From positions 25,223,780 to 25,287,779 of the forward strand of contig NC_080041.1 of the NCBI RefSeq assembly GCF_012489685.1: a stretch of DNA of 64,000 nt. The letters are read 5' to 3'. Below the pieces are notes generated by a model. That model worked only from the letters and a program-made list of their open reading frames with translations. It did not search any database and was not told the origin of the DNA. Both the position numbers and the translations under genes were made by a program. Below, one piece after another: positions 46,641-58,330 of the stretch (the stretch's first letter is position 1; each line of letters opens with the position of its first letter). This DNA comes from Lotus japonicus (lineage: Eukaryota > Streptophyta > Magnoliopsida > Fabales > Fabaceae).

Positions 46641-48273
46641 AAATTCATCCAACATTTTTTGTTTCAACATGAACATCTCATATCCTATTTAATTGACTTA
46701 ATTGTCTATTTCAAAATATTATTTTTAAAATTTCAAAAATTATCATGAGTTTTAATTATTAATATATTAAATACTAATAATTAATGATCATAATTATTTA
46801 GATTAAAAGTGAATATTAGATTTTTTAATTTTTTATTTTACAGCTTTTTTTTATTTTTCAAAAATACATTTGATTTCTTTTTAATTAATGTCTAAGTAAT
46901 ATTATTTTGGTTTTGAAATGAGTATAATGAGCAAATGAATATTTGTACATGAGTATATCAAATAAATATTTTTTTTCAATTTTCATCATTACTATGATTT
47001 TTAAGAAAATGAATTTTGAATTTAAAAAATAATAATGATGACAATAAAAAAATTAATGAGTCAAACAAGTCATACCGAAATCATTTTGGAAAAGTAGGAA
47101 AATGTCAAGTGTAATAATGGTGCATAACTCTTCAAATCAGTTCAAACCAATAACTATGAATAAAGTTTCAAAAAATTTAACTATTAATAAACCATGCTTA
47201 GTTAGGAAACTTTAAATTTCAATTAAAAAAATTCAAGTAAATAACCAAATGGAGCATTTCACAGAAGAAGATATCTGATATTTTAACTTCAAACCAATAA
47301 TAACCACATAGTCATTTCCAAAATAAGACAGGCATAATTAGGAAATTTTAAAACTCTATTATATTTTTTTTATACATCGGAAATTAAAAAACTCTATTAT
47401 ATAACTATAGTGTAATTTTTTTATAATTATTCTATATTTGTATATTTTTCCAATTAATCAGGTATATTTATATTACCATGTATGATAAAACCAACACATT
47501 TATTTTTCAATGCAAAAAAAACAACATGTTTCTCTCTCGGCAATTAAAATTAAATTTTTATTTTAAGAATAAAACATATGTAATTCCAAAAGGTGATGAT
47601 CTAATTTTCTTCCTTTTTTAAGAATGAGTTTGTGGTTCTGGATCACTCGCAGGAAGAGATGAGTCTTTTTTAAGTTTTTTTTTATTAATTTAAGAAATAA
47701 AATTACGTGTTAAATTTATAGCATTAGTAACAATTTCAGCATCATTTTGTGCATACATCCTCAACAACAAGGCAAGGACTTTCATTTTACGCCATTTTCT
47801 ATTTATCATATACTTCTTCATCCCATCTTTAGGATTTCTTATGAAAAAAACTCATCCTACTTTTTTTTTTCTCCGTTCGTCTACTCCATGATAAATTATG
47901 TGCATTACCTTGCACATAACTTATCAATTATGTGCATTGCCTTGCACATAATTTATCAATCATGTGCAAGGTAATGCTTTTTATCTTAATGCAAAAATAA
48001 TTAATTTTGCTATACCTGCGCACTGTTTAGAATTCATTTGCTCTTTTGAAACATTTCTCATATTATTTATTTAATCTATAACATTCTCTTTCACCCGTTC
48101 TTTGTGGCATTGTGTTTATCTTATTTTGATTTATTGTTTTCAGAGTTTTATTTCCATTTTTTTTATAATTCTCTACCACCACTGTATAATCGTAATATTA
48201 TAAGTTTATTATTGGTAACATTATCTTCTTATTCACTCCTTTTTATTTGTTGTGTAAAATGATTTATTTCATT
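46641..48273. other. AT-rich gene-free region
   Basis: Very AT-rich DNA without coding signals. The only structured part is the palindromic tandem repeat at 47886-47973. Confidence 0.5.
47886..47973. repeat. Palindromic 33-bp tandem repeat
   Basis: The unit AATTATGTGCATTACCTTGC followed by ACATAACTTATC occurs twice almost identically, and a third partial unit ATCATGTGCAAGGTAATGC continues in partly inverted form. Each unit is itself a near-palindrome (TTATGTGCA...TTGCACATAA), so the array can form several alternative stems. Confidence 0.85.
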
Positions 48274-48281
48274 TTTCATGA

Positions 48282-49034
48282 TAGAGGTGTTCGCGGTTCA
48301 GTTTTTAGGAAAAATTCATCTGATCCAATCATTTCGGTTTTATAATTTAATCATCCAATTGTTTTTTTTTTCAAATCCGATCCAATTTTATCAGTTTGAA
48401 TTGGATTGGATTTCAGTTTTTCAAAGAAACTAAAAATCTTGAAATAAATAACTAAATAGCAAATAAAATCGTAAAACAAGAAGCATTGTAAAAGTTACAG
48501 AGACAAGATATCATGCTTAACACTAACATCAATATTGTAAAAATGAATTAAGTACGCACTAATATTATGATTGTTAAGTGATGACTGTAATTTGTAACAC
48601 TACTGCATTACCAGTGCAGAATATCTAATTAACTCTATCTAAGTTGATTATCAACCAATATTACAAACAAATTGTGTTGAGTAAGAGGCAAAGGAGCAGA
48701 ACAATGAGGGTTTCACTTTCTCTGAATGAAAAGAAGACATATGTGATATGTCTCCTAACTTGGAAATGGTTAAACACATTACTCTAAAGATTTGGGTATA
48801 CATGGAATAAAACATTATAAATATGGTTAAATGGGTAATTATGTATGTCAAAATTCAAATAAATATATACTTTCGGTTTGGTTTGGATCTGTTCGATCTT
48901 GGACATGGGAACTGAAAACCAAACCGATCCATTAAAAAAATATAGGTTTTTGCGGTTTTCAGTTTTTTCGGTTTTTATTTTTTGGATCGGTCTGAACGGT
49001 TTTAATATGTTTGGTTCGGTTATGAACACCCCTA
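48282..49034. mobile_element. 753-bp hAT element, non-autonomous
   Basis: Terminal repeats TAGAGGTGTTCGCGG and (reverse complement of right end) TAGGGGTGTTCATAACC. A perfect 8-bp duplication TTTCATGA lies at 48274-48281 and 49035-49042. Subterminal GGTTCGGTT/CGGTTTT motifs recur. The interior is AT-rich with no transposase similarity. Confidence 0.9.
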
Positions 49035-49042
49035 TTTCATGA

Positions 49043-52000
49043 TCCTATTTTTTACTCATTCTTCAATTTTCGATTCACCATTATATATTGTTTCACCCCT
49101 TTTTTAAATCATGAGGGGAAAGACAGAAATCCTTCAATTTATCTGCTTGGATTGATAAAATGGATTTTTCCTCCATCGTCCTAGTAGGCGGTGGTTACCA
49201 AAGGTATGATCGAAGAGCCAAAGACAAAAAGGGGGAATGAGTTCAAACTTAAAAGTAATAGTCATGTGAGACTTTATTCAAAAATAAGAGAAGTCTTTAG
49301 ATCTAAATAATTTTCGTAAATTATCTATTATTTTGGTTTTTTTAATCTGGTGATTTTTTCCTATGATTTTATTTGAGTTTTATAAGAAGTGGGATTTCAT
49401 TTTGTTGTTACATATTGATTTCTCTTTGAAATTAACATTTTGAATCAAATTATATATTATTATTATTATTTTTAATGTTATTATAAATAGAAACATTGAT
49501 ATGAAAAATAATCAATCAAATATTAATAACTAAAAATGTATTAAAAAAAATTAAAAATATTGATTTAATGTATATACAAAAATTTGAGTGAATTTAAGTC
49601 TTATAATTTAAATTATTTAATTTTTTCATAATTAAATAAGTAAAAATTTATAAGTAATAAATTATGGTAGATTAATACACAATTATCACTATTAAAAACA
49701 TATAATTGAAACGATTGTTAAAATATATTTACTAAAAAGATACAAAGCATAATATTACACGAAATTTAAATTGTAAATAACAAAAGTCACCCGCTAGTAA
49801 ATATGGCATGCACGTTCTCATATTTATGTGCATACGAAAGGTGTGGTTCTTATTTTTTATAAGCACGCAAAGCGTATTATTTTTGTACATTCGAAGATAA
49901 CACACTTGAATGATATGCTGGATTGATAGAAAACATGAATATTGATAATGAAGTGGAAAAAAGATAAAGATAGGAATTAGAGAGAGAAAATAAAAGATGT
50001 TATGAGTGATATTACTAAAGAGAAAAAAGATAAATATAAAGTGAGATGTAAATAAAGTGAAAAACAATAGGGGTGTCCAACACGACTTGATTCGCCTTAA
50101 ATCGAACTAACCATTCATTTTTGTTACTGGGTCGGATTGGATTAATTGCGGTTATGGGCGAACCACAAAAATTGGTTCGTATGAGTTCAGTTGGTCGATT
50201 TTTGATGGGGCTGTATTATGGCCAAAGTAACTATTTTTGAAAGCATATACTAGCATAATTCTAGTTTAGCTATGAAAAGGGGTGATCACTTCCTAATTAC
50301 TTTGGCTGAAATTATATTAATATATTGATTAAATGATTAATTTGAACGAAAATATTAGAAATATATTACCTTTCAATTATAAAAAATTTCATTTTTTATT
50401 TAGAAAGAAAATAAATGTAAATCAAATAATTTTAGACGAATTAATTAGGTAAATGTCAATGATTCATAAATACATTCAAGTTCCTTGAAAAAACCAAGCT
50501 TCACATTTTTATTGAGAATTGCTATCACTCAATCATTTTTATCTCTCCATATGTATTAGAAGAACTCCATTTAAAAGATACCGACCTCATCAAATAGAGG
50601 TGTTATGCCCAGTTGAAACGCACCAGATAGAATGGACACTTCTAAAATACTCAGTCAATGAAACATAGTTGTTATCATGTTATGGTTAGAAGAAATACAC
50701 CAGTTAGAATAGACACTTCTAAAATTTTAAGCCTAAAGACCTATTGGTGTTGCTTAAGAAGTACCATATGTTTATCGGTGCACATAATAAAGTGTTCATT
50801 TAATCAGTTCAAATCATTATAAATGATAAGGAAGATCATATGATAAATTATAAGAAGATCATATCAGAGACCAATAACGCACCACGAACAAACTAAATAA
50901 AATAATCATGTTATAAAGTTGAGCAGTTTGTGTAAGTACAATAACTCAATAAGTATAACATTCCAAATGATAAACACACCTATGGGAACACATCCCTTAC
51001 AACATCTCCGTAGGTATGACCATCAACTAATATATTAAATCAATTACAATAAAACCCTAGGAATGCATTATAAGTCATTAGGATAAATAATAATGAAGAT
51101 GTCGGCTTTATATCAAAGCATCCAAGAACATTCTAAAAAACCTTCTCTAAACAATTAACAATACTACTCCTTTTTCAGGTCAATACATGCTACCGCCCTT
51201 TCTATATTTTCCTGTCCTATTGAACCAATTGGAGTTCTAAATCAAATGTACAATTGTACAAATAAATATTCGACCCATAAAAATATTCGTTTTACACTGT
51301 TACCATCATGGCAAGGAAAAGACCCAAATAAAGTTAGCCACGGAAGATAGCCAACAAAATTTGGTCCAATGAAGATCACATAAAATTGAGCTCCTCTTTC
51401 TTCCTTTCAGACAAAATTTGAAAACATCATAAAATTCAAAACTTTATTAGGCATGACAGACCTGAGCTTCAGATGAAGGATAGTTCTGGCCAAGCCAAAG
51501 AGTTACATGCTTAGTTCACAATAAACAAAAATAAACCATAGTCCAAATAAGGAAACAATATAGAAGAATTGGGCTTCAAGAAGCGCTTAAAAATGACAAA
51601 TAATGTCAATTGTCTAAGATTCACTTATGTCGAGAGGTAAGAGGTTGCCCTCTTCCCCTTTATCTCAAACAATGAGAGATACACCACTGTTTTCTGCTAT
51701 GAGATTGACTTATCCTGATTGTTTCCTTCAAAGCCTATGATTGCAAGTCAAAAAAATCATAATGGGTCAGAGAGCGGTAGAGAGCATGACTTTGATAGAG
51801 AGCAGCTGAAATGCTAAACAGGAAAGCATGCCAATAATAATTATAAATGAAAGGTTGATTACCAAAGGATTAAGAGTGAACTTGAATATTGTTGACAAAC
51901 CAATTACTGATTCTTGTTCTGGGTTATAATTTGGTTCATTCAATAACATTTTGTAGAAGTCAATATAAATGATTATTTACAATAAACGTAATTGTGACAT

Positions 52001-52318
52001 TCTTAGGCATGAATTTTCAGCATAATGGTGAGTGTAATAACATGCTGAAATTATTAGTAGACATCGATTAAATTATTTGAAAAAATAGTTATTTGTATTA
52101 ACTATCATTAAATAAATGTTAATCTGAAGGAAAGGTGTTGTCATTAACCTTTTTTTTTATGAAAAATTGGTCTGCATATGTTGTAATTCGGTTCCTTCCA
52201 TAACATTTTGCGAAAGTCAATGCAAATGTTTATTGATAATAATAATTAGAACATTTTCAAAATTTAAATTTAAGATTTAAATTAGAGTAAACTTAATTAA
52301 GGCATATATTCAAGCATG
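49043..52318. other. AT-rich spacer, no gene recognised
   Basis: No frame shows known protein motifs. Near 50070 TAGGGGTGTCCAACACG resembles a lone hAT left end, but no partner end is seen. Sequence around 51000-51800 is somewhat less AT-rich but carries no coding or splice pattern I can support. Confidence 0.5.
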
Positions 52319-52333
52319 ATGCTGGGTCGGTTT

Positions 52334-52743
52334 GCATTTCATCTTCTCACCCTAGGACCCGGGCCCAATCACTAAGGTCGGGTTCTTCTAATGTGAGTCT
52401 ACCCTCTGAGCCTCAGGTACATTCCCACACCCTACCCAATACCGTGGATATTCCCTCAAACTTGACCCCTCCAGCGTCTGCCACTCTTGCCTCCTCTTCT
52501 CGCCGGGGAAGGCCGCGAAAGGTAGTGCCGTGCTCCCCTCCGGAGGCTTCACTGGGGGAATGTCCAAATGAGAACAATCAATTGATGATCATTCCACACA
52601 CTGAGGAGGAGCCTCTTGGTGCCTCTACTCGGGGTCGCAGCGCATGGAGGATGGGGGTCTACCTTGGAATGGTGTATGACTGTTCTGATGAAGTGGCAAT
52701 ACAAGGCCTGATTGATCAGATTGGGGCCAGGAGTCAAGCATAA
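52334..52743 (+). pseudogene. LINE ORF1, C-terminal part only
   Basis: The frame containing SRRGRPRKVVPCSPPEASLG and ending GMVYDCSDEVAIQGLIDQIG and ARSQA is the C terminus of ORF1; the same terminal motif occurs in the LINE at 25425-33997. The frame is open leftward to the element start with no initiating ATG, because the 5' part including the RRM is truncated. ORF2 starts 41 bases after its stop. Confidence 0.75.
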
Positions 52744-52783
52744 GTGTAGTATCAGGTACGAATTCTAATCACTGTGGCTGATT

Positions 52784-55700
52784 TTGTTCATGGAAAAATT
52801 ATGGGCTTGCTGGAACGTCAGGGGTCTTGGGAAAGCCTCAAAGAGACACGCAACAAAGATGGCCCTCATTAAACTGAAACCGGTGCTGATTTTCCTCCAA
52901 GAGACGAAGATTAATGAGAATAATGTGAATATTCTGGAAGGGTGGGCAAGAGGCATGGATTTTAAAGCTGAAACTGTTCCAGCAAATGGGTCTGCTGGAG
53001 GGTTGATTTCGATGTGGAAACACGACTATTTTGATTTGATAAGCACTACCAAAAACCCAAGATTCCTTGGCCTAACGGTGAAGTTCCCCAACAGCTGAGA
53101 ACAATACCTGCTGATAAACGTTTATGGTCCAAATTCAGAGGTTGAGAGGGGTGATTTCTTCTCTGACCTCGGTCTACTTCTGAATACTCATCATGGACCT
53201 ATAGCGATTGGCGGTGACTTCAATGCCATACTTCACGAGTCGGAGAGAAAAGGGCCAGGGAATATCAGTGCTGGTGATCAATTTTTTAAACTCTTCATAG
53301 AGCAATATATGTTGCTGGACCTACCCATGCGCAATGGGGAATTTACATGGAATAGCTCGAGAAGTGGGGGAATATGGAGCAAAATTGACCGGTGGATTGT
53401 CAATGATATGCTGATTCTGAGTCTAAATGGGGCATCACAGGCAGCAGAAGATTGGAATGTTTCGGACCATCGGATTGTGACTCTTACAGTTGGTTCTAAA
53501 GATTTTGGTCCGAAACCTTTTTGCTTCTTTAACCATTGGCTCCTGGAGGAAGGCTTCAGAGAAGTGGTCGAAGAGTGGTGGTGCTCTGCTGTGGTGGAGG
53601 GCTGGTCCAGCTTTGCTTTAATGCAGAAATTAAAGGGACTCCGCTCAAGAATTCGTGATTGGAGGCGCAGCAAGGGTGTCTGGGGTGTGGAAAGCATAAG
53701 AGCATTAGAAGAGGAACTTCAATCTATCATGAGCCGTATGGAGTGTGAGGGGGTCAGTGAGGAGCTGCGGAAGAACCGACTTGAAATTTTAAACAACTTA
53801 TGGAGGTTGTACAGGTTGGAGGAAATTAAGTGGATCCAAAAGTCTAGAACCCGTTGGCTCAAAGAAGGGGACAAAAATTCGAAGTACTTCCATAGAATCT
53901 GCAAAGTCCGGGAGTCAAAGAAAGAGATGAGTCAGATTCTGGTTGATGGGGCACAAATTCATGATCCTAGGGAGATTAAGAAAGCTGTGTTCAATCACTT
54001 CAACAGTTTTTTCAAGAAAGGGCAGCGGGTAAATGCAACTTTCAAATGCCAAAATCTTGCTAAGCTAGGTGATGATAAGAGAGCCTTCCTTGAGAGAAGA
54101 TTTTCAGAGGAAGAGATTTGGGATGCTATTAAAACTTGTGATGGAAACAAAGCCCCCGGTCCCGATGGTTTCAACCTTAATTTCTTCAAGGAGTTCTGGA
54201 GTCTAATCAAAGGGGATATAGTAAAAGTGTTTGAAGAATTCTTTGAGCATGGAAAATTAGTCCGAGGGCTAAATGCGGCATTCATCACATTAATCCCCAA
54301 GAATGCTAACCCGGCAGTTCTCACAGACTATAGACCCATTAGTCTCATAGGAAGTGTTTATAAATTGATAGCAAAGGTCCTTGCCATGAGAATGCAAAGC
54401 ATCATGCCATCACTAATTACCCAGAATCAATTTGCTTTTACCAGCGGTCGTCAAATTGCAGACTGCATACTCATAGCGAATGAAGTGGTGGATTCTATGA
54501 ATAAGTCGAGTGAGGGTGGCTTTGTGCTAAAACTAGACTTTGCCAAGGCCTATGATAATGTGGACTGGAACTTCCTTCTCAACATGATGAAAGAGATGGG
54601 TTTTGGGGATAAATGGCGAACTTGGGTTGAGGGATGCATTTCCTCCGCTACATTGGCTGTCTTGGTGAACGGCTCTCCCACAGATTTTTTTCAAATTGAA
54701 AAGGGACTAAGACAAGGTGATCCGCTTTCACCCTTACTCTTTAACATCGTAGCAAATGCACTGTCTTGTATGCTGAATTTACTGGCAGTGGATCAAGCGC
54801 CTTGTGGCTTCAACATGGGAAATGGCCTGGTTATTAACCACCTTCAGTTTGCTGATGATACACTCATATTCTGCGAGAATAATGTGATTCAATTAGAGAA
54901 GATTTATGCGGCCTTGGAAGCCTTCTTGTGGGCCTCGGGTTTGAAGGTTAACTTTGAAAAATCTCAATTAATAGGCTGTAACATAGCTGCTGAGAGAGTA
55001 CTTGAGGTTGCAAACATAATCCAAGTGAGTAGTGGATCTTTACCCATTCAATACCTTGGTGCTCCATTGGGGGATAATCCTAGAAGGAGAATTTTTTGGG
55101 AGCCCATCGTTGAGAAGATGAGAAAGAAACTAGCTTCTTGGAGCTCAAATTTCCTATCAGTGAGTGGAAGACTAGTCCTCTTGAAAGCCGCAATTGCCTC
55201 TATTCCGGTGTATTACATGTCTGTTTTCAAGGCGCCAAATGGTGTGATAGGTGAGTTTGAAAAACTGATGAGGGGTTTTCTATGGGGCAGTTCCCAAGGT
55301 AGGAAAAAGATCTCTTGGGTGGCGTGGGAACAAGTTTGTAAAAGCTCACAGCTTGGAGGATTAGGCCTCGGGTTCTTGGGCTGGAAGAACCGTGCTTTAC
55401 TTCTGAAATGGGCATGGAGATATGGGAAGGAGAAGAATGTATTATGGCGGAGAATCTTGTCTTCAAAGTACAATTGGGACCCCAAGTTCCTGGTTTTACA
55501 TCTGCTGGTGGAGAGGTTCTCGAATTGTTCTATCTTGTCACAAGACATCTTGAAAAACCTCCTTGAGGACACAGTAATGGCTAAATCTCTTAGGGATGCA
55601 CTCTTCTGCAAGCTTGCATCAGGTACTTCAATACGATTCTGGCTGGATCCCTGGGTGGAGATGCTACCACTTAATCAAATGTTCCCGAGACTTTTTGCTC

Positions 55701-56935
55701 TTGCCACAGAGAAAATTGCAATGATTCATGAACTTGGCAGCTTCATTGGCAGTAAATGGTGCTGGTCCCTAGAGTTCCGTAGGCAATGCTTTGGTTGGGA
55801 ATTAGAAGAGAAGAAAAGGTTATACTCTTTTATCAACTCAGTTTTGCCTTGTCAAGGAGAAGACACGATTCTGTGGCTTGGAGATCAAATGGGAATGTTC
55901 TCTGTGAAGGCGATCTATAATCTTGTGGAAATAAAAGTGCTTGAAACTGATCCCTTTATCATTTCAAAGAAAATTCGAAAAATCGCCCCACCAAAAGTTG
56001 TCATTTTTTTATGGCAAGCCGCTTTGAACAAGATCGCTGTTAAAGAAAACCTATTGAATCGTGGGGTAGCCGTGGAAAATGCAGGTCTTTGTAGCATCTG
56101 TGGCTTAGCTGTGGAATCCACCAGCCATCTTATGCTATTTTGTGATGCGATTTGGAAACTCAGGTGTGACATTATGAACCGTGAAGGACTCAAATGGTGT
56201 TGCCCCAACAATCTAGAAAACCTGCTGCTGGAGTGGAACTCTCTCAGACGCGTCTCCGATCAGGTCCTATGGGAGCTGATCCCGTTTTCTCTCTGTTGGA
56301 GCATTTGGCTGGACAGGAACAGTCTTATTTTTCAAAGCACTACCTTCAACAGTGTAAATGTCTGGGATATGCATTTATCAAGAATAGCTTGGTGGATTAA
56401 AGCATGGAGAAAAGACTGCCCTTATGCTATGACTGATTTCATCTTGAACTTTGAAGCAATCTCTCTCAAGGCTGCCGGGTCAAATCCGCGTACTGCTGTT
56501 TGGTTTCCCCCTCCGGAAAACACTGTGAAATTCAATGTAGACGGCTCTTCTTTGGGAAATCCGGGTAAAAGTGGCATTGGTGGGGTGTTGAGAAATTCTT
56601 CAAGGCAGATCCTGGGTGTGTTCTCTGAGGCTGCTGGAATTCTGTGGGCCTACGAGGCAGAAGTGAAAGCGATCCGCAAGGCTTTAGAATCCTGCAAACA
56701 TTTCAAGTTTAAAGACATTCTTATTGAATCTGATTCCTCTCTTGCGGTGGAATGGATTGAATCAAAAGAAAATAGACCATGGAAACTATGTCAAGATTTA
56801 TTGCAGATTGATCTCTTATGCAAGGAAGTGAATTGTCTAAGTGTGTCCCACATCTACAGAGAAGCGAACGGTCATGCGGATCACTTAGCAAAAACGGGAT
56901 GCCATAGATTAATCCCTCTTTGGGGTAAATTTTGA
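52784..56935 (+). pseudogene. LINE ORF2: endonuclease, reverse transcriptase, RNase H; one internal stop
   Basis: A multifunctional protein that nicks DNA and reverse-transcribes the element at the target. From ATG 52784 a single frame of 1384 codons runs to the stop at 56935, broken only by TGA at 53096-53098. Residues 1 to about 240 are an AP-like endonuclease (FLQETKIN, IGGDFNAIL, VSDHRIV). About 440-710 is RT (NKAPGPDGFN, FITLIPKNANP, LKLDFAKAYDNVDW, GLRQGDPLSPLLFNI, LQFADDT). About 1060-1130 is the zinc-binding domain (PPKVVIFLWQAALNKIAV, CSICGLAVESTSHLMLFC). About 1247-1380 is RNase H (KFNVDGSSLGNPGKSGIGG, ESDSSLAV, YREANGHADHLAKTG). The stop sits in the endonuclease; from the ATG at 53309 the remaining 1208 residues are open. 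Confidence 0.93.
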
Positions 56936-57319
56936 GCTGCGTTTTTATTTCCATGTCACTGACCTTCCCCATCATGTTTCAGTATTTGCTGCTGTGTGTG
57001 CTGTACTTGCAGGTTGGCTACCCTTCGTGAGCGCTTTTGGTTTTTGCCCATTGCTATCCCAGATTTCTGTCCCTTCTACTCTCTTGCTGGGGCTCTCGTC
57101 GCGCCTTGGTTTTTCTTTGAGTCTGGCTACCCATGCTGGTGCTGCTACTTCGTGCTGGACCTGTGTTTTTTATGCTCTGTTCCTATTTTGCTTGTATTTC
57201 TTTTCTTTGTAGTGTCTCTTGTCTTGTTCCTACTGTGTTGTACTATTGAACTCACAAGGGAGAGTTGTGTTCCCTTGCTTTTATCCTTTAATATCAGATT
57301 TCTATTTTCTAAAAAAAAA

Positions 57320-58330
57320 ATGGTGGGTGTAGTTATTATTTTATTACAGATTTAATAACATGCACAATTTATTAGTACACATTGATTAAATTGTTAAAAA
57401 GGGAAATTTTTGTAATCAATAATTAAAAATTAATTAAATTATTAAAAAAGGTAATTTTTTTTTGGTTAATTATTAATAATTAATTTTCCATTTGATGGAC
57501 TTTTTCGATTGATTGCAGTAATAAATGAACATATTAAAGGTATTAAAACTAATATGTAATCATTAATTTTTAAAAAATTAATTAACGTAATGTTGCCACT
57601 AATTTTTCTATTATAAAGCTAAGATTTAAAAGCAATTAAAAATAGTTAAAACTGTTTAAAGAATATAATAATTAATGGTATAATTAAGTGAAATTTTGAC
57701 TGAGTATTAATGTGTAATAAATTTCTCATAATTCATCTCAATTTAATGTCTTTTTAAAATCAGATTTTTATTAAATAATAAATTGGGACCCATTTTTTTA
57801 AATACGTGATTTATAAGGAGTAGATTGACTAAAAATTAATGTATTAAAAAAACATTACATACGTGCTTTTTTTTTTCCTGAATTATGTAATGTGGTAACT
57901 ATTAAGCATTAAATTAGTGCATAATTTCGGGCATAAATTGATGAAAAATACATAACTCTTATGAAAATGTTTTAACTAATAAATTAAAAGATATTATTCA
58001 GTTTAGAACGCATAAGAAATATGTTTGATTAATAATTAATGATTTGTATTATTTTTTGATTAGTTTTTCCAGAAATAAATTTAGAATTAAAAAATTTAAA
58101 TTAATAAATAATAATAATTTTATCACTAATTTTTCGATAATTAAGTTGAGAGTTAAAAGCAATTAAAACTGATTTTAGAATAAAAATTGTTGTAATTAAT
58201 TTTGCTAGATATACATTTAGAATTAATTTTTCCATAAATAAATTCAAAATTAAAAACAATTAAGATTTAATAAATGCTTTGACAAAATAAAAAAATTAAA
58301 ATTAGAATTACTAACCAATGTCATCATTAA
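57320..58330. other. AT-rich spacer with degenerate repeat units
   Basis: Extremely AT-rich. Units with AAATTCA(A/G)AATTAAAA, GCAATTAA and AACCAATGTC(A/G)TCATTAA occur near 57600-57680 and 58130-58330 and continue beyond the Helitron. No gene is seen. Confidence 0.6.

Larger units (their letters stand above)
52328..57319 (+). mobile_element. LINE (L1-type), 5'-truncated in ORF1, ORF2 complete but for one stop
   Basis: Starts within ORF1, continues through ORF2 and ends with a 3' UTR and A-run at 57311-57320. A short probable target duplication is ATGCTGGGT (52319-52327) and ATGGTGGGT (57320-57328), one mismatch. Domain order is ORF1 end, endonuclease, reverse transcriptase, zinc-binding, RNase H. 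Near-intact ORF2 points to a young copy. Confidence 0.9.

Noticed and set aside
49781..49800. GCTAGT as a Helitron 3' end partner for 46550
   Set aside because: No hairpin precedes it at the required distance and the flanking base pattern is not persuasive.
50070..50220. Second hAT-like terminus TAGGGGTGTCCAACACG
   Set aside because: No opposite terminus or 8-bp duplication was found, so an element cannot be delimited.
53278..53697. 139-codon minus frame opposite LINE ORF2
   Set aside because: Antisense of the endonuclease region, which has clear family motifs on the plus strand.
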